The position numbers and the translations under genes were made by a program. A stretch of 34,041 nucleotides of DNA, taken from the NCBI GenBank assembly GCA_903842505.1, contig CAIMMI010000298.1:1-34041 (forward strand). Direction: 5' to 3'. Origin of the DNA: an uncultured Verrucomicrobiota bacterium. Lineage in GTDB: Bacteria > Verrucomicrobiota > Verrucomicrobiia > Limisphaerales > UBA9464. The notes beneath the pieces are model-generated. The model worked only from the letters and a program-made list of their open reading frames with translations, did no database searches and was not told the origin of the DNA. Positions within the stretch are counted from its first letter, which is position 1; each line of letters opens with the position of its first letter. Shown here in pieces: positions 23,534 through 32,438 of this stretch.

Positions 23534-25006
23534 CTACCTGCGGATCGCGATCGCTGCGTCCTGCGGTGCCGAGGGTTCGCGGCCAGGGCGCTTCGGGACA
23601 CCGCCATCATCGATCCTGTCCGGGCCGAGCGAATACACGACGTAGCCGACATCCAGCACCCGATACTTCAGGCTGTCGCCAAAGGGATCGGTCCGGAGCG
23701 AACGGTCCGTCGGGGCCGGCAGTTCCTGCAGACTCGTGGGAAGCCGGCCTCCGTTGGCCGCCCGGAAGCGCTCCACCTCGACGACGGCCACCGCACAGCG
23801 GCGCAGGGCCTCCATCCGGGCCGACTTGGTCCCAGCCCTTTCGACGGGCTTGATCATCATGCTGGTGATGGGATGCAAAAAGGGGTTGTCCTCCCGCAAG
23901 GGCTCGAGCAGCGATCCCAGCCCCGAAGCTCCGCCAGCCGGGTCCTTCTCCAAGGCCGATGCCATTTGCTCGTGGACCTCCAGCAACCGCGCCCGATCCA
24001 GGTGTCCCAACCCAAGGGCGCGAGAGACCCGGAGCACCAGGACCATCTTCTGATAGGATTCGGAGAGTTCACCGTCGGCCGCACCCAACCGGATGAACTT
24101 CTCGGCCGACATCTCCATCGCGTCCAACACCGCGGCCCGTTCGGTCCTCAAGCATTCCGCGAGGTGGCCGCCGGTATTCGTGCTCGCGAGGAGGCGTTCC
24201 ACCCGGGCCAGGTCGGCCGCGCCGAGAGGCGCGGCGGATAGCAGCCGTTCCACGCCCTCCACGACGCCTGTGCAAACCACAAGGCGGACCAGATGGCTGA
24301 TGAGATTGACGTCTTCAGCCAGCAGACGGGCGAGCCGCTCCATGTCCTCCAGGTGCGAGATCGCCTCGGCCGTGTCCCGCCGACTCAGCGCATCCACAAA
24401 GGCGAGCCGGAACTCCGAATGGGTGTTCTTGATCGAGGCGAGGTGCGGCAAGCGGCTCCCGAAACCTGCTTCATGCTGGATGGGGAAAATGCAGTGCGGC
24501 CGTTCCAACGCCTTGCGCACTGCCGCCCGATATCCCTCGCGCCGGGCCACGTGCGCGGCGATCTGATCCAGCATGGCCTTCGGCAGTGGGAACGATGCCG
24601 GCAGCTTCACGCCGGCCTTGCCGAGCAGTGGGAGGTCGGCGGGAACGTCGTCGCCAGGACCGGCCTGATCCATCGACTTTCCGAACTCGAAGGCCTCCCA
24701 GTGCTTCGGATCCTCTATCCGCCAGAGCGCCATCAGGGGAATGGCGGCGTTCTGGTCATCGGGAACCTTCGGTTGCGCTGCGGCAACCTCCCGCGAAGTC
24801 ACCGGTTCCCCTCGGGCCCGGATCTTGGCCTCGGCGCTCGCATTGCCGGCGACGTAAAACAGGATGAAGCCGCCATAGAGCACAAACGGCAGGCTCAGCA
24901 GCGTCAGCACCACGGGAAGCACGCGCCGTTTCCGCCGGGGGGCAGGCAAGACGGGCAGCTCGGGTGGACCTGAAATGACGGGAGGGAGGCTGTCCGGGGA
25001 ACTCAT
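23534..25006 (-). CDS. Membrane-anchored protein of unknown function
   Basis: 490 residues. A Pro-rich cytoplasmic start is followed by a basic patch (RRKRR) and one membrane segment at about 30-52, then a long, mostly helical extracytoplasmic part. The C-terminal 45 residues (TDPFGDSLKYRVLDVGYVVY, then SLGPDRIDDGG) resemble the C-terminus of type II secretion pseudopilins, where such loops bind calcium, but the N-terminal pilin cleavage motif is absent. I do not recognise the whole family. It is monocistronic as far as can be seen. Confidence 0.75.
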   Translation of the reverse strand: MSSPDSLPPVISGPPELPVLPAPRRKRRVLPVVLTLLSLPFVLYGGFILFYVAGNASAEAKIRARGEPVTSREVAAAQPKVPDDQNAAIPLMALWRIEDPKHWEAFEFGKSMDQAGPGDDVPADLPLLGKAGVKLPASFPLPKAMLDQIAAHVARREGYRAAVRKALERPHCIFPIQHEAGFGSRLPHLASIKNTHSEFRLAFVDALSRRDTAEAISHLEDMERLARLLAEDVNLISHLVRLVVCTGVVEGVERLLSAAPLGAADLARVERLLASTNTGGHLAECLRTERAAVLDAMEMSAEKFIRLGAADGELSESYQKMVLVLRVSRALGLGHLDRARLLEVHEQMASALEKDPAGGASGLGSLLEPLREDNPFLHPITSMMIKPVERAGTKSARMEALRRCAVAVVEVERFRAANGGRLPTSLQELPAPTDRSLRTDPFGDSLKYRVLDVGYVVYSLGPDRIDDGGVPKRPGREPSAPQDAAIAIRR

Positions 25007-25089
25007 GTTCAGTACCAGTCAGCGTATCTATCGACACACCCAGACCCCGCGCAAGGCCCAAGACCCGCACTCACCCCATCGTTGGTAGG

Positions 25090-25265
25090 CCCTCTGCGCC
25101 TCGGCGCCTCTGCGGGAAAAACCTCCCCTCCCCAACTCAACAGGACGCCAACTGGACTCCCGCTGAGGCGCAGGGGTTTAGCCAATCGAAACCCTCTTCG
25201 CGTTCTTCGCGTTCCTCGCGGCTTCGCGCGAGGCTCTCTTCCCTACTTCGCGTCTTCGCGCGAAA
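25090..25265. repeat. TCGCGCGAAG-type repeat cluster overlapping the end of the RND gene
   Basis: CCTCTGCGCCTCGGCGCCTC near 25090, CCGCTGAGGCGCAGGGG near 25157 and a TTCGCGTTCTTCGCG run at 25196-25265. The last part covers the final codons of the pump gene, whose stop codon is at 25243-25245. A stretch at 25206-25234 differs from 21541-21569 at one of 29 positions. No gene is seen in the gap 25007-25242. Confidence 0.8.
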
Positions 25266-28200
25266 CCTTCTCCGCACCCCTTCTCCTCCATTCGCGGATC
25301 ATCAGGAACAGCACCGGCGTGACGATCAGGATGTGGAGCAGGCTGCTGATGCTCCCACCGATCACGGGCACGGCCAGCGGCTTCATCACCTCCGCCCCGG
25401 GACGCGTGCTCCACAGGATCGGCACGAGGCTCGCCACGGTCGTGGCGACGGTCATGAGCTTGGGTCGGAGCCGCAGGCGTGCGCCGGCCATCACGGCCGC
25501 GACCAACTCCGCGTGGTCGAGTTCGCGCCCGCGCTCCGCCCGGGCCTTCGCCACCGATTCCTCCAGGTACACCACCATCACGACACCCGTCTGGATCGCG
25601 ATGCCGAACAACGCGATGTAGCCAATCCACACCGCCACGCTGAACGGGTATCCATACCACGCCTGCAGGAACACCGATCCGCTCAACGCGAACGGCACCG
25701 CGAGGATCACGTGCGCCGCCTCGATCGCATCGTGATACGCGATGAACAGCAGCAGGAAGATCACCACCAACGACACCGGCACGATCATCCGCAACGTCTT
25801 GCCTGCGCGGATGAGGTCCTCGAACTCCCCGCTGTACTCCAGCACCACCCCCGTCGGCAGCCGCGGCTTCAGGTCCGAGTCCATGCGACGCTGCACTTCT
25901 TCCACGAATCCACCGAGATCGCGCCCCTGCACGTTCGCCTGCACGAACACCCGCAACCGCCCGTTCTCCGAAGCGATCTCGCTCGGTCCCAGCACACGCT
26001 TCACCGTGGCCACCTGACCGAGCGGCACCGTGCGCCCGCCCATGCCCGTCACCGGAAGGTCCGCCAACCGCTCGATGTCGTCCCGTGCCGACCGATGCAG
26101 CCGGACCTGAATGGGGAAGCGTTCGCGTCCTTCGATCAAGGTGCCCACGTTCGAACCGCCGATTCCGGTCTCCACCACTTCCATCACGTCGCGGACGTTC
26201 ACCCCGTATCGGCCGGCCGCCACGCGATCGACCTCGACCTCGACGTACGGCTTGCCCTGCACGCGGCTGGGTGCGACGCCCGAGGCCCCGGGCACGGTCC
26301 GCAACACCCGCTCAGCCTCGAAGGCCCAGTGCTGGAGGGCGTCGAGGTCGTCGCCCAGCAGCTTCACACCGAGCTGCGCGCGGATGCCCGTCGAGATCAT
26401 GAGCACGCGATTCTCGATCGGTTGCAGGAAGCCCGGCGCATAACCGGGGATCACCGAAAGCTTCTCCTGCAATTCGGCGATCAAGTCGTCCTTCGTCAGA
26501 CCCGCGCGCCATTGCGATCGCGGCTTCAACTCGATCGTCGTCTCGATCATCTCAATCGGCGCGGGGTCCGTCGGCGTCTCTGCCCGGCCCAGCTTCCCGG
26601 CCGCACTCACGACCTCGGGCACGCTGCGGATCACCCGATCCTGCCACGACAGGATCCGCTGGATCTCGGGCAACGACGTGCTGGGCAACAGCACGGGCAT
26701 GAAGAGCAGGGCGCCCTCGTCGAGAGGCGGCATGAACTCGCGTCCGAATCCGCCCAACCGCCGGGCGGCATCGTTCCAACCCGCCGACTTCATGCGGTCG
26801 AGCACGGGCTGCGGAAGCCCGAAGCCCACGGTCAAGGCAGACCCCAGGATCACGCCCGCCAAGCCCAGCACGGCGCCCCGATGCGACAAAGCCCAGCGCA
26901 ACACCGGCTCGTAGCCGTGCAGCATCCAACGCATGAGCCGATTGTCTTCCTCGCGATGGAACGGGCCCTTCACCAGGAACGAACACAGCACCGGCACCAC
27001 CGTCACGGCCAGCAGCGTGGCCGCCACGCAGGCGAACGTCTTCGTGTACGCCAGGGGGTGGAACAGCTTTCCCTCGCGCCCAGCCAGCGCGAACACCGGC
27101 AGGAACGCCAGGACGATGATCGCCATCGCGAAGAAGATCGGCCGCCCGACCTGCAACGCCGCCTCCCGCGTACAGGCCATCGTCTCCGATGCGCTCAATG
27201 GCCGGCCAGCCAATCGCTCCCGCTCCTCGCAATGCCGGATGACGTTTTCGGTCATCACGATTCCCGCATCCACGAGCACGCCGATCGCGATCGCGATTCC
27301 CGACAGCGACATGACGTTCGAGGTGATCCCGAATCCCTGCATCATCAGGAACGAGATCAGGATGCTGGCCGGCAGCGGCAACGTGACGATGAGGATGCTC
27401 CGGAAGTGGAACAGGAAGAGCACGTGCGCGAGCGTCACGAGCAGCACCTCCTCCACCAGCGCATCCCGCAACGTGGCCACCGTGCGCCCGATCAATTCAC
27501 TCCGGTCGTAGAACGCCCGGACGGTGACGCCCGGGGGCAGGCTTCCCTCGATCGACTTCAACCGCGCCTTCACCCGTTCGATCACCGCCATGGCGTTCTC
27601 GCCCGTCCGCATCACGACCACGCCGCCCACGACCTCGCGTCCGTCGACATCCAGCGCGCCGCGGCGGAAGTCACCCGTGACCTCGACGTGCGCCACGTCC
27701 TTGATCCGCACCGGCACGCCGTTCGTCTCCATCAGGACGATCTCTTCGAGGTCCCCGGCGCCCCGCACCAGCCCGACGCCGCGCAGCACGAACTCCATGC
27801 CGTTTTCCTCCACGGCCTTTCCGCCGACGTTAAGGTGGTTCTCCTGCACCGCGGCCACCACCCGCGACAACGGCAGCCCCGTCAACTTCAGCCGCAACGG
27901 ATCCACCTCGACCGAGTACTGCTTCACGAACCCGCCCACCGACGCGACCTCGGCCACGCCGGGCACGGACTGCAGTTGGTAACGCAGGAAGAAGTCCTGC
28001 ACCGCGCGCAACCGCCCCAGGTCGGTCAACGCTTCGACCCGGTTCGTGTCGACGTGCAGGTAGTACTGGTAGACCCAGCCCAGCCCGGTCGCGTCCGGCC
28101 CCAGCAACGGCGTCACACCGGAAGGCAACTGCGCCGCCAGCAACCCGAGCCGCTCGGACACGCGTTGCCGCGCCTCCAGCGCGGGAACCGCATCCTCGAA

Positions 28201-28488
28201 CACCACGGTCACCAACGAGAACCCGAACATCGACGTCGCCCGTACCGCACGCACGCCGCGCAAGCCCTGAAGGTTGACACTCAGCGGATACGTCACCTGG
28301 TCCTCGACCTCGCGCGGACTGCGGCCCATCCAGTCGGCGTAGACCATGACCTGGTTCTCCGACAGGTCCGGGATCGCATCCACCGGCGTGTCCTTCAACG
28401 CGCGCATCCCGAATGCGGCGACCAACAGCGCCCCGCACAACACGAGGAATCGGTTCGCCAGCGAACCTTCAATCAATCGACGGATCAT
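25243..28488 (-). CDS. cusA: CusA/CzcA-type heavy-metal efflux RND pump
   Basis: 1081 residues with twelve membrane segments in the RND arrangement and two large periplasmic loops. The N-terminus (MIRRLIEGSLANRFLVL, DAIPDLSENQVMVY, RSPREVEDQVTYPL) and AIGVLVDAGIVMTEN are those of heavy-metal efflux pumps; the latter resembles CusA (Cu+/Ag+) more than CzcA. The CusA copper-path Met in the RIDMLSTGIK region has a counterpart here in VLMISTGI. It pumps metal out of the periplasm and cytoplasm using protons. ATG 28488 overlaps the adaptor stop by ATGA. The last residues (EKVSREDAK) are encoded by a dispersed repeat. Confidence 0.93.
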   Translation of the reverse strand: MIRRLIEGSLANRFLVLCGALLVAAFGMRALKDTPVDAIPDLSENQVMVYADWMGRSPREVEDQVTYPLSVNLQGLRGVRAVRATSMFGFSLVTVVFEDAVPALEARQRVSERLGLLAAQLPSGVTPLLGPDATGLGWVYQYYLHVDTNRVEALTDLGRLRAVQDFFLRYQLQSVPGVAEVASVGGFVKQYSVEVDPLRLKLTGLPLSRVVAAVQENHLNVGGKAVEENGMEFVLRGVGLVRGAGDLEEIVLMETNGVPVRIKDVAHVEVTGDFRRGALDVDGREVVGGVVVMRTGENAMAVIERVKARLKSIEGSLPPGVTVRAFYDRSELIGRTVATLRDALVEEVLLVTLAHVLFLFHFRSILIVTLPLPASILISFLMMQGFGITSNVMSLSGIAIAIGVLVDAGIVMTENVIRHCEERERLAGRPLSASETMACTREAALQVGRPIFFAMAIIVLAFLPVFALAGREGKLFHPLAYTKTFACVAATLLAVTVVPVLCSFLVKGPFHREEDNRLMRWMLHGYEPVLRWALSHRGAVLGLAGVILGSALTVGFGLPQPVLDRMKSAGWNDAARRLGGFGREFMPPLDEGALLFMPVLLPSTSLPEIQRILSWQDRVIRSVPEVVSAAGKLGRAETPTDPAPIEMIETTIELKPRSQWRAGLTKDDLIAELQEKLSVIPGYAPGFLQPIENRVLMISTGIRAQLGVKLLGDDLDALQHWAFEAERVLRTVPGASGVAPSRVQGKPYVEVEVDRVAAGRYGVNVRDVMEVVETGIGGSNVGTLIEGRERFPIQVRLHRSARDDIERLADLPVTGMGGRTVPLGQVATVKRVLGPSEIASENGRLRVFVQANVQGRDLGGFVEEVQRRMDSDLKPRLPTGVVLEYSGEFEDLIRAGKTLRMIVPVSLVVIFLLLFIAYHDAIEAAHVILAVPFALSGSVFLQAWYGYPFSVAVWIGYIALFGIAIQTGVVMVVYLEESVAKARAERGRELDHAELVAAVMAGARLRLRPKLMTVATTVASLVPILWSTRPGAEVMKPLAVPVIGGSISSLLHILIVTPVLFLMIREWRRRGAEKVSREDAK

Positions 28489-30287
28489 GGGACCTCCGTT
28501 CCGCAATCGAGCATTTCCGCGCCGAACCACGGGTTCCGCAGCGGTCCGCCGAACTGCCACCAGACCGCCTTCACTGGCGCCCCGGGAAACGCCTTGGCCG
28601 TCATCGGACACCGGTAGACCTTCAGGTCACCGAATCCGTCCTGCTTCCGCGCGCCCAACACGACCGGCGTCCACGCCTCCACCAACCCGTGGAACATCTT
28701 CCGCGCTGTCGCCAGATCCCGCGCCTCCGGCAACTCCACCAGCATCTTCTCCGTGTAGCCGCCGACGTGAGGAGGCGTTCCCTCCTTGTAGGCGCCGCCG
28801 TCAGGAGGCGTTCCCTTTCCATGGCTGCCGACGTGAGCAGCCGCATTCGTCCCCGCCGCCCGCACTTCCGCCACCGCCTTCCCCCACTCGACCCGTGCCC
28901 GATTGAACCCCGCGAGATCATCCTTCGCCAACTCCCCCGCCACCCCCGCCAGCACCCGCATCAATTGTCCGCGGGCCGCATCGGGCTTCCCTTCTGGACG
29001 CTGGGAACTGGCAACTGGCAACTTCGCAGCGTAGTCGCCGACGTCAGGAGGCGCCATCTCCCCTGCCTTCAAACCTGAAACTGAAAACTCGGAACTCCCC
29101 CCCAACACCCCCGCGTTGACCACCACACGTTCCCCCGCTTCCAGCCCACCGACGACTTCCCACACCGCATCGCCGACACGACCCACACGGATCGTCCGCT
29201 CCTGATAGCTCCCGGCTCCAAGCTCCACCCACACCCGCGCCACGCCCCCGGGATTCAGCACCGCCGACCGCGGCACCACCAACACGGGTTCGCTCTCCAC
29301 GCGCACCCGCGCCTCGGCATACAACCGATGCCGGAACAGCCGGCCGCGTCCCTCGCCCTGCTCCGGGTTCGGGACCTCGACCCGGATCCGAGTGCTCCGC
29401 GTCATCATGTCGAGGTTCGGATCGATGAACGTGATCCGGTTCGTGAACAGCCGCCCGGGCAACGACGGCGTCGTCAGCTCCACGTTCTGCCCAACGCGCA
29501 GCCAGGGCAGATCGCGTTCGTAGACGTCGCCCTTGAACCACAGGGTCCCAAAGTCCGCGACCTCGAACATCGGGTCGCCCTCCTTCACCCATTGCCCCGC
29601 GTACACCATCCGCTTCACGACGGTGCCCGACATCGGCGAGAGCCACGGCAGCGTGCGTTGCTCCCCTCCAAAGCCCGATGGCAACGCCTTCACCTGCGCC
29701 TCGCCCAGACCCATCTGGCGTAACCGCAGCGCGGCCGCCGCCATCAAGGGACCCGTTTCGCCTCCTGCTGCCAGCGACACATACTCCCGCACCGCACCCA
29801 GCAACGGCGGGCTGTACAACGTCGCCAACTCCGTTCCCTCGCGGATCTCCACGCCTTCCGAAGCCACCGCCAGCGTCTCGATCCGCCCCTCGACATAAGC
29901 CGATACGATCCGATGTCTGGAATCATCATCATCCAACGTGCCCGCCAGCCGCAGCGTTTTCACCACGCGCCCGATCTCGACCGGTGCCGAGGCAATGCCC
30001 ACGGCTGTGATCGAATTGCTGCCCAACCGAAGCACGCCTTCGGCCGCATCAAAGCCCGCCTCGCCTTCGTAAACCGGCACCAGCTTCATGCCGCAGATCG
30101 TGCACAGGCCCGGCTCCGGCGACGTGATCCACGGATGCATCGGCGACTGATAGAACCGCACCTTGCGGGTGCCCGACGCCACAGCTGCGTCCGCGTGGAT
30201 ATGCCCGGATCGCCCGCGCCACCACCACCCGGTTCCCAGACCCGCGCCCACCAGCAACACCGCCAGAACTGCATTCATCGCTTTCAT
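28485..30287 (-). CDS. cusB: CusB-type RND periplasmic adaptor with extra metal-binding modules
   Basis: 600 residues from ATG 30287, which overlaps the outer-membrane factor stop by ATGA. An N-terminal membrane segment is at about 5-22. A heavy-metal-binding domain follows at about 44-72 (SPMHPW then CTICGMKLVPV). The membrane-fusion core runs from about 105 to 395. The C-terminal part (about 440-600) looks like DUF3347 with VYRCPM at 557-562 and FGAEMLDCG at 588-596, a second likely copper-binding site. In the C-terminal half, residues about 399-433 and 483-513 are encoded by dispersed repeats, including three tandem 11-residue units, all in frame. The core is intact, so it should still work. 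Confidence 0.9.
   Translation of the reverse strand: MKAMNAVLAVLLVGAGLGTGWWWRGRSGHIHADAAVASGTRKVRFYQSPMHPWITSPEPGLCTICGMKLVPVYEGEAGFDAAEGVLRLGSNSITAVGIASAPVEIGRVVKTLRLAGTLDDDDSRHRIVSAYVEGRIETLAVASEGVEIREGTELATLYSPPLLGAVREYVSLAAGGETGPLMAAAALRLRQMGLGEAQVKALPSGFGGEQRTLPWLSPMSGTVVKRMVYAGQWVKEGDPMFEVADFGTLWFKGDVYERDLPWLRVGQNVELTTPSLPGRLFTNRITFIDPNLDMMTRSTRIRVEVPNPEQGEGRGRLFRHRLYAEARVRVESEPVLVVPRSAVLNPGGVARVWVELGAGSYQERTIRVGRVGDAVWEVVGGLEAGERVVVNAGVLGGSSEFSVSGLKAGEMAPPDVGDYAAKLPVASSQRPEGKPDAARGQLMRVLAGVAGELAKDDLAGFNRARVEWGKAVAEVRAAGTNAAAHVGSHGKGTPPDGGAYKEGTPPHVGGYTEKMLVELPEARDLATARKMFHGLVEAWTPVVLGARKQDGFGDLKVYRCPMTAKAFPGAPVKAVWWQFGGPLRNPWFGAEMLDCGTEVP
28755..28853. repeat. 33-bp tandem repeat inside the adaptor gene
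   Basis: Three direct units of 33 bases at 28755, 28788 and 28821 share the word GCCGACGTGAGGAGGC with variations; a fourth lone copy is at 29031-29055. Each unit adds 11 residues in frame (such as GTPPHVGGYTE and GTPPDGGAYKE), inserted in the linker of the adaptor's DUF3347-like domain. Confidence 0.85.
28989..29093. repeat. In-frame mixed repeat block in the adaptor gene
   Basis: Contains the CTTCAAACCTGAAAC word at 29067-29081 (identical at 19217 and 32417), one GCCGACGT-type unit at 29031-29055, and an AACTGGCAACTGGCAAC stretch near 29007. All are read in frame and sit between the membrane-fusion core and the DUF3347-like part. Confidence 0.8.
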
Positions 30288-31699
30288 CGCTTCATCCCTC
30301 CTTCCTTCACCGCACCACCCACCAACTCCCGCACCGTTTCCAGGTCTTCGAGCCCGCAACACAGCAGCAGCTCGGACACCGCCATCCAGTACTCCGCCGT
30401 CGCACGGACCTCAGCCATTTCGGCCTCGATCCGCTGGCGTCGGACCTCCAACAAGTCCCGGAGTTCCCCACGGCCCGACGCCCACAATCCCTCCAACGAG
30501 TCCTGCAATCGCCGTGTCCGCGGCAGCACGACGTCGCGCATCAGCACCGCCTCGCGCCGCCCCGCGTCGATCTGCGTCACCAACCGATGCACCTCACGGC
30601 GCACCTGCAACCGCGCGTCCTCGGCCTGCGCCGCCGCCGACGCCATCCGCGCCCGATCGCGTTCCAGGTCCCGTCGATAGTTCGCCCGGTTGAACCACGG
30701 CACCGACATCGTCACCGTGAGCATCCCCTGCGCAGCCGTGCCGGTGGCCGAGTCATGGTACGACTGCACGCCCACCGCAAGGTCCGGACGTTGCGAGCGC
30801 CGCGTCACCTGCACCGCCGCCGAGGCCACGCCGATCTCCCGCTCGCGCCGCAGGACCTCCGGTTCCGCCCGCTCTGCAAACCGGACCAGCACCGGCCCGA
30901 ACGGCACGGCATCCGAGACCGGGGGGAGCGAGTAGGACGGGGAGTTGCCAGTCGCCAGTGACCAGTGGCCAGAGGGGGCCCCGCTTGAAACTCCCGTCCT
31001 TGAAACTTTCCCCTGCCCAACTCCCGATCTTGAAACTTGAAACTCCACCGCCAGCTCCGCATCGCGCCGGCGCGCGACGGCGTTGGTCCAGTCGAGGCGG
31101 CGTCGGTCGAGTTCGTTTTCCATGCGGAGCACCATCGCGGCCGGTTCGGTGCCGGAGGCCACCCGCGTCCGGCCGAGTCGTACCTGGGCTTCAAGCCACG
31201 CGACGTCCGCGGCGATCAATACGGCTTCCGATCGCGCCGCGGCCGCGATGAACAGCTTTACCGCCAGGTCCCGGCGCAACTCTGCGAACCGCGCCTCGAC
31301 CCGCACTCCCGCCACCACGGCATTCGAATCAGCCAGCGCCCGCGCCGCCTTCTCCTTACCCATCACGGGCAGCTTCTGTTGGACGCCGTAGTAGAGGTCG
31401 CCGTTCTCGCGGGCCATGTCGGCGTAGCGGTATAGGCCGCCGCCCAGCATCACGTCGGGGTCCGCCCACCGTCGCGTTCCCTCCGCGTTCAGGCGCTCGG
31501 CGCGAGAGGCGTCGGCCAACCCGCGCAATTCCGGATGCCGCTCGCGCATCTGCTCCGAGAGCCGCCGCACGAGATCCGCGGTCACGACTTCGGGCGGCGG
31601 TTCGGGGTCCGCCCGAACCGCGACGCAACACAACCAACCCGCCAACATCAACCAGGCGCGGTTCCGACCGCACCCGACACCACCAGATGAAAAGGACAT
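30284..31699 (-). CDS. cusC: CusC-type outer-membrane efflux factor (TolC family)
   Basis: 471 residues from ATG 31699, followed by a signal peptide (about 14-30, LMLAGWLCCVAVRA). Long helical repeats with QQKLPVMGKEKAA at 107-119 and the mirrored SVPWFNRANYRRDLER block are typical of the two halves of the outer-membrane efflux protein fold. It forms the outer-membrane exit duct for the pump. A short stretch between the halves (about residues 219-258) is encoded by dispersed repeats and contains GAPSGHWSLATGNSPSYS. The stop overlaps the adaptor start by ATGA. The upstream frame is open, but encodes Arg-rich shadow sequence and is not used. Confidence 0.88.
   Translation of the reverse strand: MSFSSGGVGCGRNRAWLMLAGWLCCVAVRADPEPPPEVVTADLVRRLSEQMRERHPELRGLADASRAERLNAEGTRRWADPDVMLGGGLYRYADMARENGDLYYGVQQKLPVMGKEKAARALADSNAVVAGVRVEARFAELRRDLAVKLFIAAAARSEAVLIAADVAWLEAQVRLGRTRVASGTEPAAMVLRMENELDRRRLDWTNAVARRRDAELAVEFQVSRSGVGQGKVSRTGVSSGAPSGHWSLATGNSPSYSLPPVSDAVPFGPVLVRFAERAEPEVLRREREIGVASAAVQVTRRSQRPDLAVGVQSYHDSATGTAAQGMLTVTMSVPWFNRANYRRDLERDRARMASAAAQAEDARLQVRREVHRLVTQIDAGRREAVLMRDVVLPRTRRLQDSLEGLWASGRGELRDLLEVRRQRIEAEMAEVRATAEYWMAVSELLLCCGLEDLETVRELVGGAVKEGGMKR
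30941..31046. repeat. In-frame repeat block in the outer-membrane factor gene
   Basis: GTTGCCAGTCGCCAGTGACC begins near 30943 and TTGAAACT-type words occur at about 30984, 31000 and 31030-31046. The block lies between the two homologous halves of the protein and keeps the reading frame. Confidence 0.8.
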
Positions 31700-31793
31700 G
31701 GAGCCATGGGAGGAAAACTCAGGAAACGCCCACGAACGGATCCGGACACGTGCCGGCGCAGGGCACACTCCGGGCAGGGACCTTCCCGAAGGC

Positions 31794-32207
31794 TCAGATC
31801 CGGAAGACTCGATCCCGCAGGAAGAGCGGGACCGGAACCACAAAACCTTCATCCACCCACGAAACCGCCGGCGCCCAGCGCACCAGGGCGAGGTCCGGCA
31901 ATTCCAGATGCTCCACCACCGTCGGCACCCACTCCAGCAGCGGGTGAACCGTGGGAGGAACCGGCAACGCCGGCAGCGGCATCGAACGATCCGACTTCTC
32001 GACGACGCAGCAATCCGCCACGCCACCCGAACAGCAGGGGGGCGCTTTCGCCTTGCGCGCACAGCAACCCGAAACCTGCCCCACCGACCTCTCCGCACCG
32101 GCCTGAAGCAACCGGACTCCACCCACTCCCGCTCCCAGTCCGCACGCGATCAACCACAGCCCCAGCAGGGCTGCGATCGAGCGTACGGATGAGCTGGAAG
32201 TTTTCAC
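31794..32207 (-). CDS. Exported Cys-pair-rich small protein
   Basis: 137 residues with an N-terminal hydrophobic segment (about 11-32). Three Cys pairs follow: Cys48-Cys49, Cys58-Cys59 and Cys66-Cys67, in GCCARKAKAPPCCSGG and DCCVV. Pairs of this kind suit soft metal ions such as Cu+ or Ag+, and the gene lies 94 bases upstream of the efflux genes on the same strand, so a metal-capturing role is likely but unproven. I do not recognise a family. The start is GTG 32207: a TGA lies in frame 24 bases upstream and there is no ATG. The first codons come from a GTGAAAACTTCCAGCTC repeat that is present twice. Confidence 0.65.
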   Translation of the reverse strand: MKTSSSSVRSIAALLGLWLIACGLGAGVGGVRLLQAGAERSVGQVSGCCARKAKAPPCCSGGVADCCVVEKSDRSMPLPALPVPPTVHPLLEWVPTVVEHLELPDLALVRWAPAVSWVDEGFVVPVPLFLRDRVFRI

Positions 32208-32250
32208 GGAGCTGGAAGTTTTCAGTTTTCAGATTCAAGCCGGACAAAGC

Positions 32251-32390
32251 CTTCGCCGCGTGGGGGCACGCGGCCTACAACCCGCAACCCTGTAGGCCGG
32301 GTGCCCTCACCCGGCGCTGCCCATGCTTCGCCGCGTGGGGCACGCGGCCTACAGCCCTCAACTCTGGAGGCCGGGTGCCCTCACCCGGGG
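32251..32390 (-). repeat. Double-hairpin palindromic repeats: one complete and two partial copies
   Basis: A complete copy at 32291-32353 is in the opposite orientation to that at 19789; partial copies flank it at 32251-32279 (one hairpin) and 32365-32390 (the other hairpin). The complete copy has the same linker (GAAGCATGGGCAGCG) as the copy at 33101-33165. Confidence 0.85.
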
Positions 32391-32402
32391 CGGCCCCTTG
32401 GG

Positions 32403-32433
32403 CTTCAAACTTGAATCTTCAAACCTGAAACTC
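32403..32433. repeat. TTGAAAC-type dispersed repeat
   Basis: Two TTCAAAC words, including CTTCAAACCTGAAAC at 32417-32431, directly after the stop of the lipoprotein gene that reads towards it. Near 32205-32235 a related TGAAAACT run precedes the Cys-pair protein. Confidence 0.75.
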
Positions 32434-32438
32434 CTGCC

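Noticed and set aside
25333-28617. A 1094-codon open frame on the plus strand opposite the pump gene
   Set aside because: It is antisense to a well supported RND pump, is rich in His, Arg and Gln as expected from the complement of high-GC coding DNA, and shows no domain.
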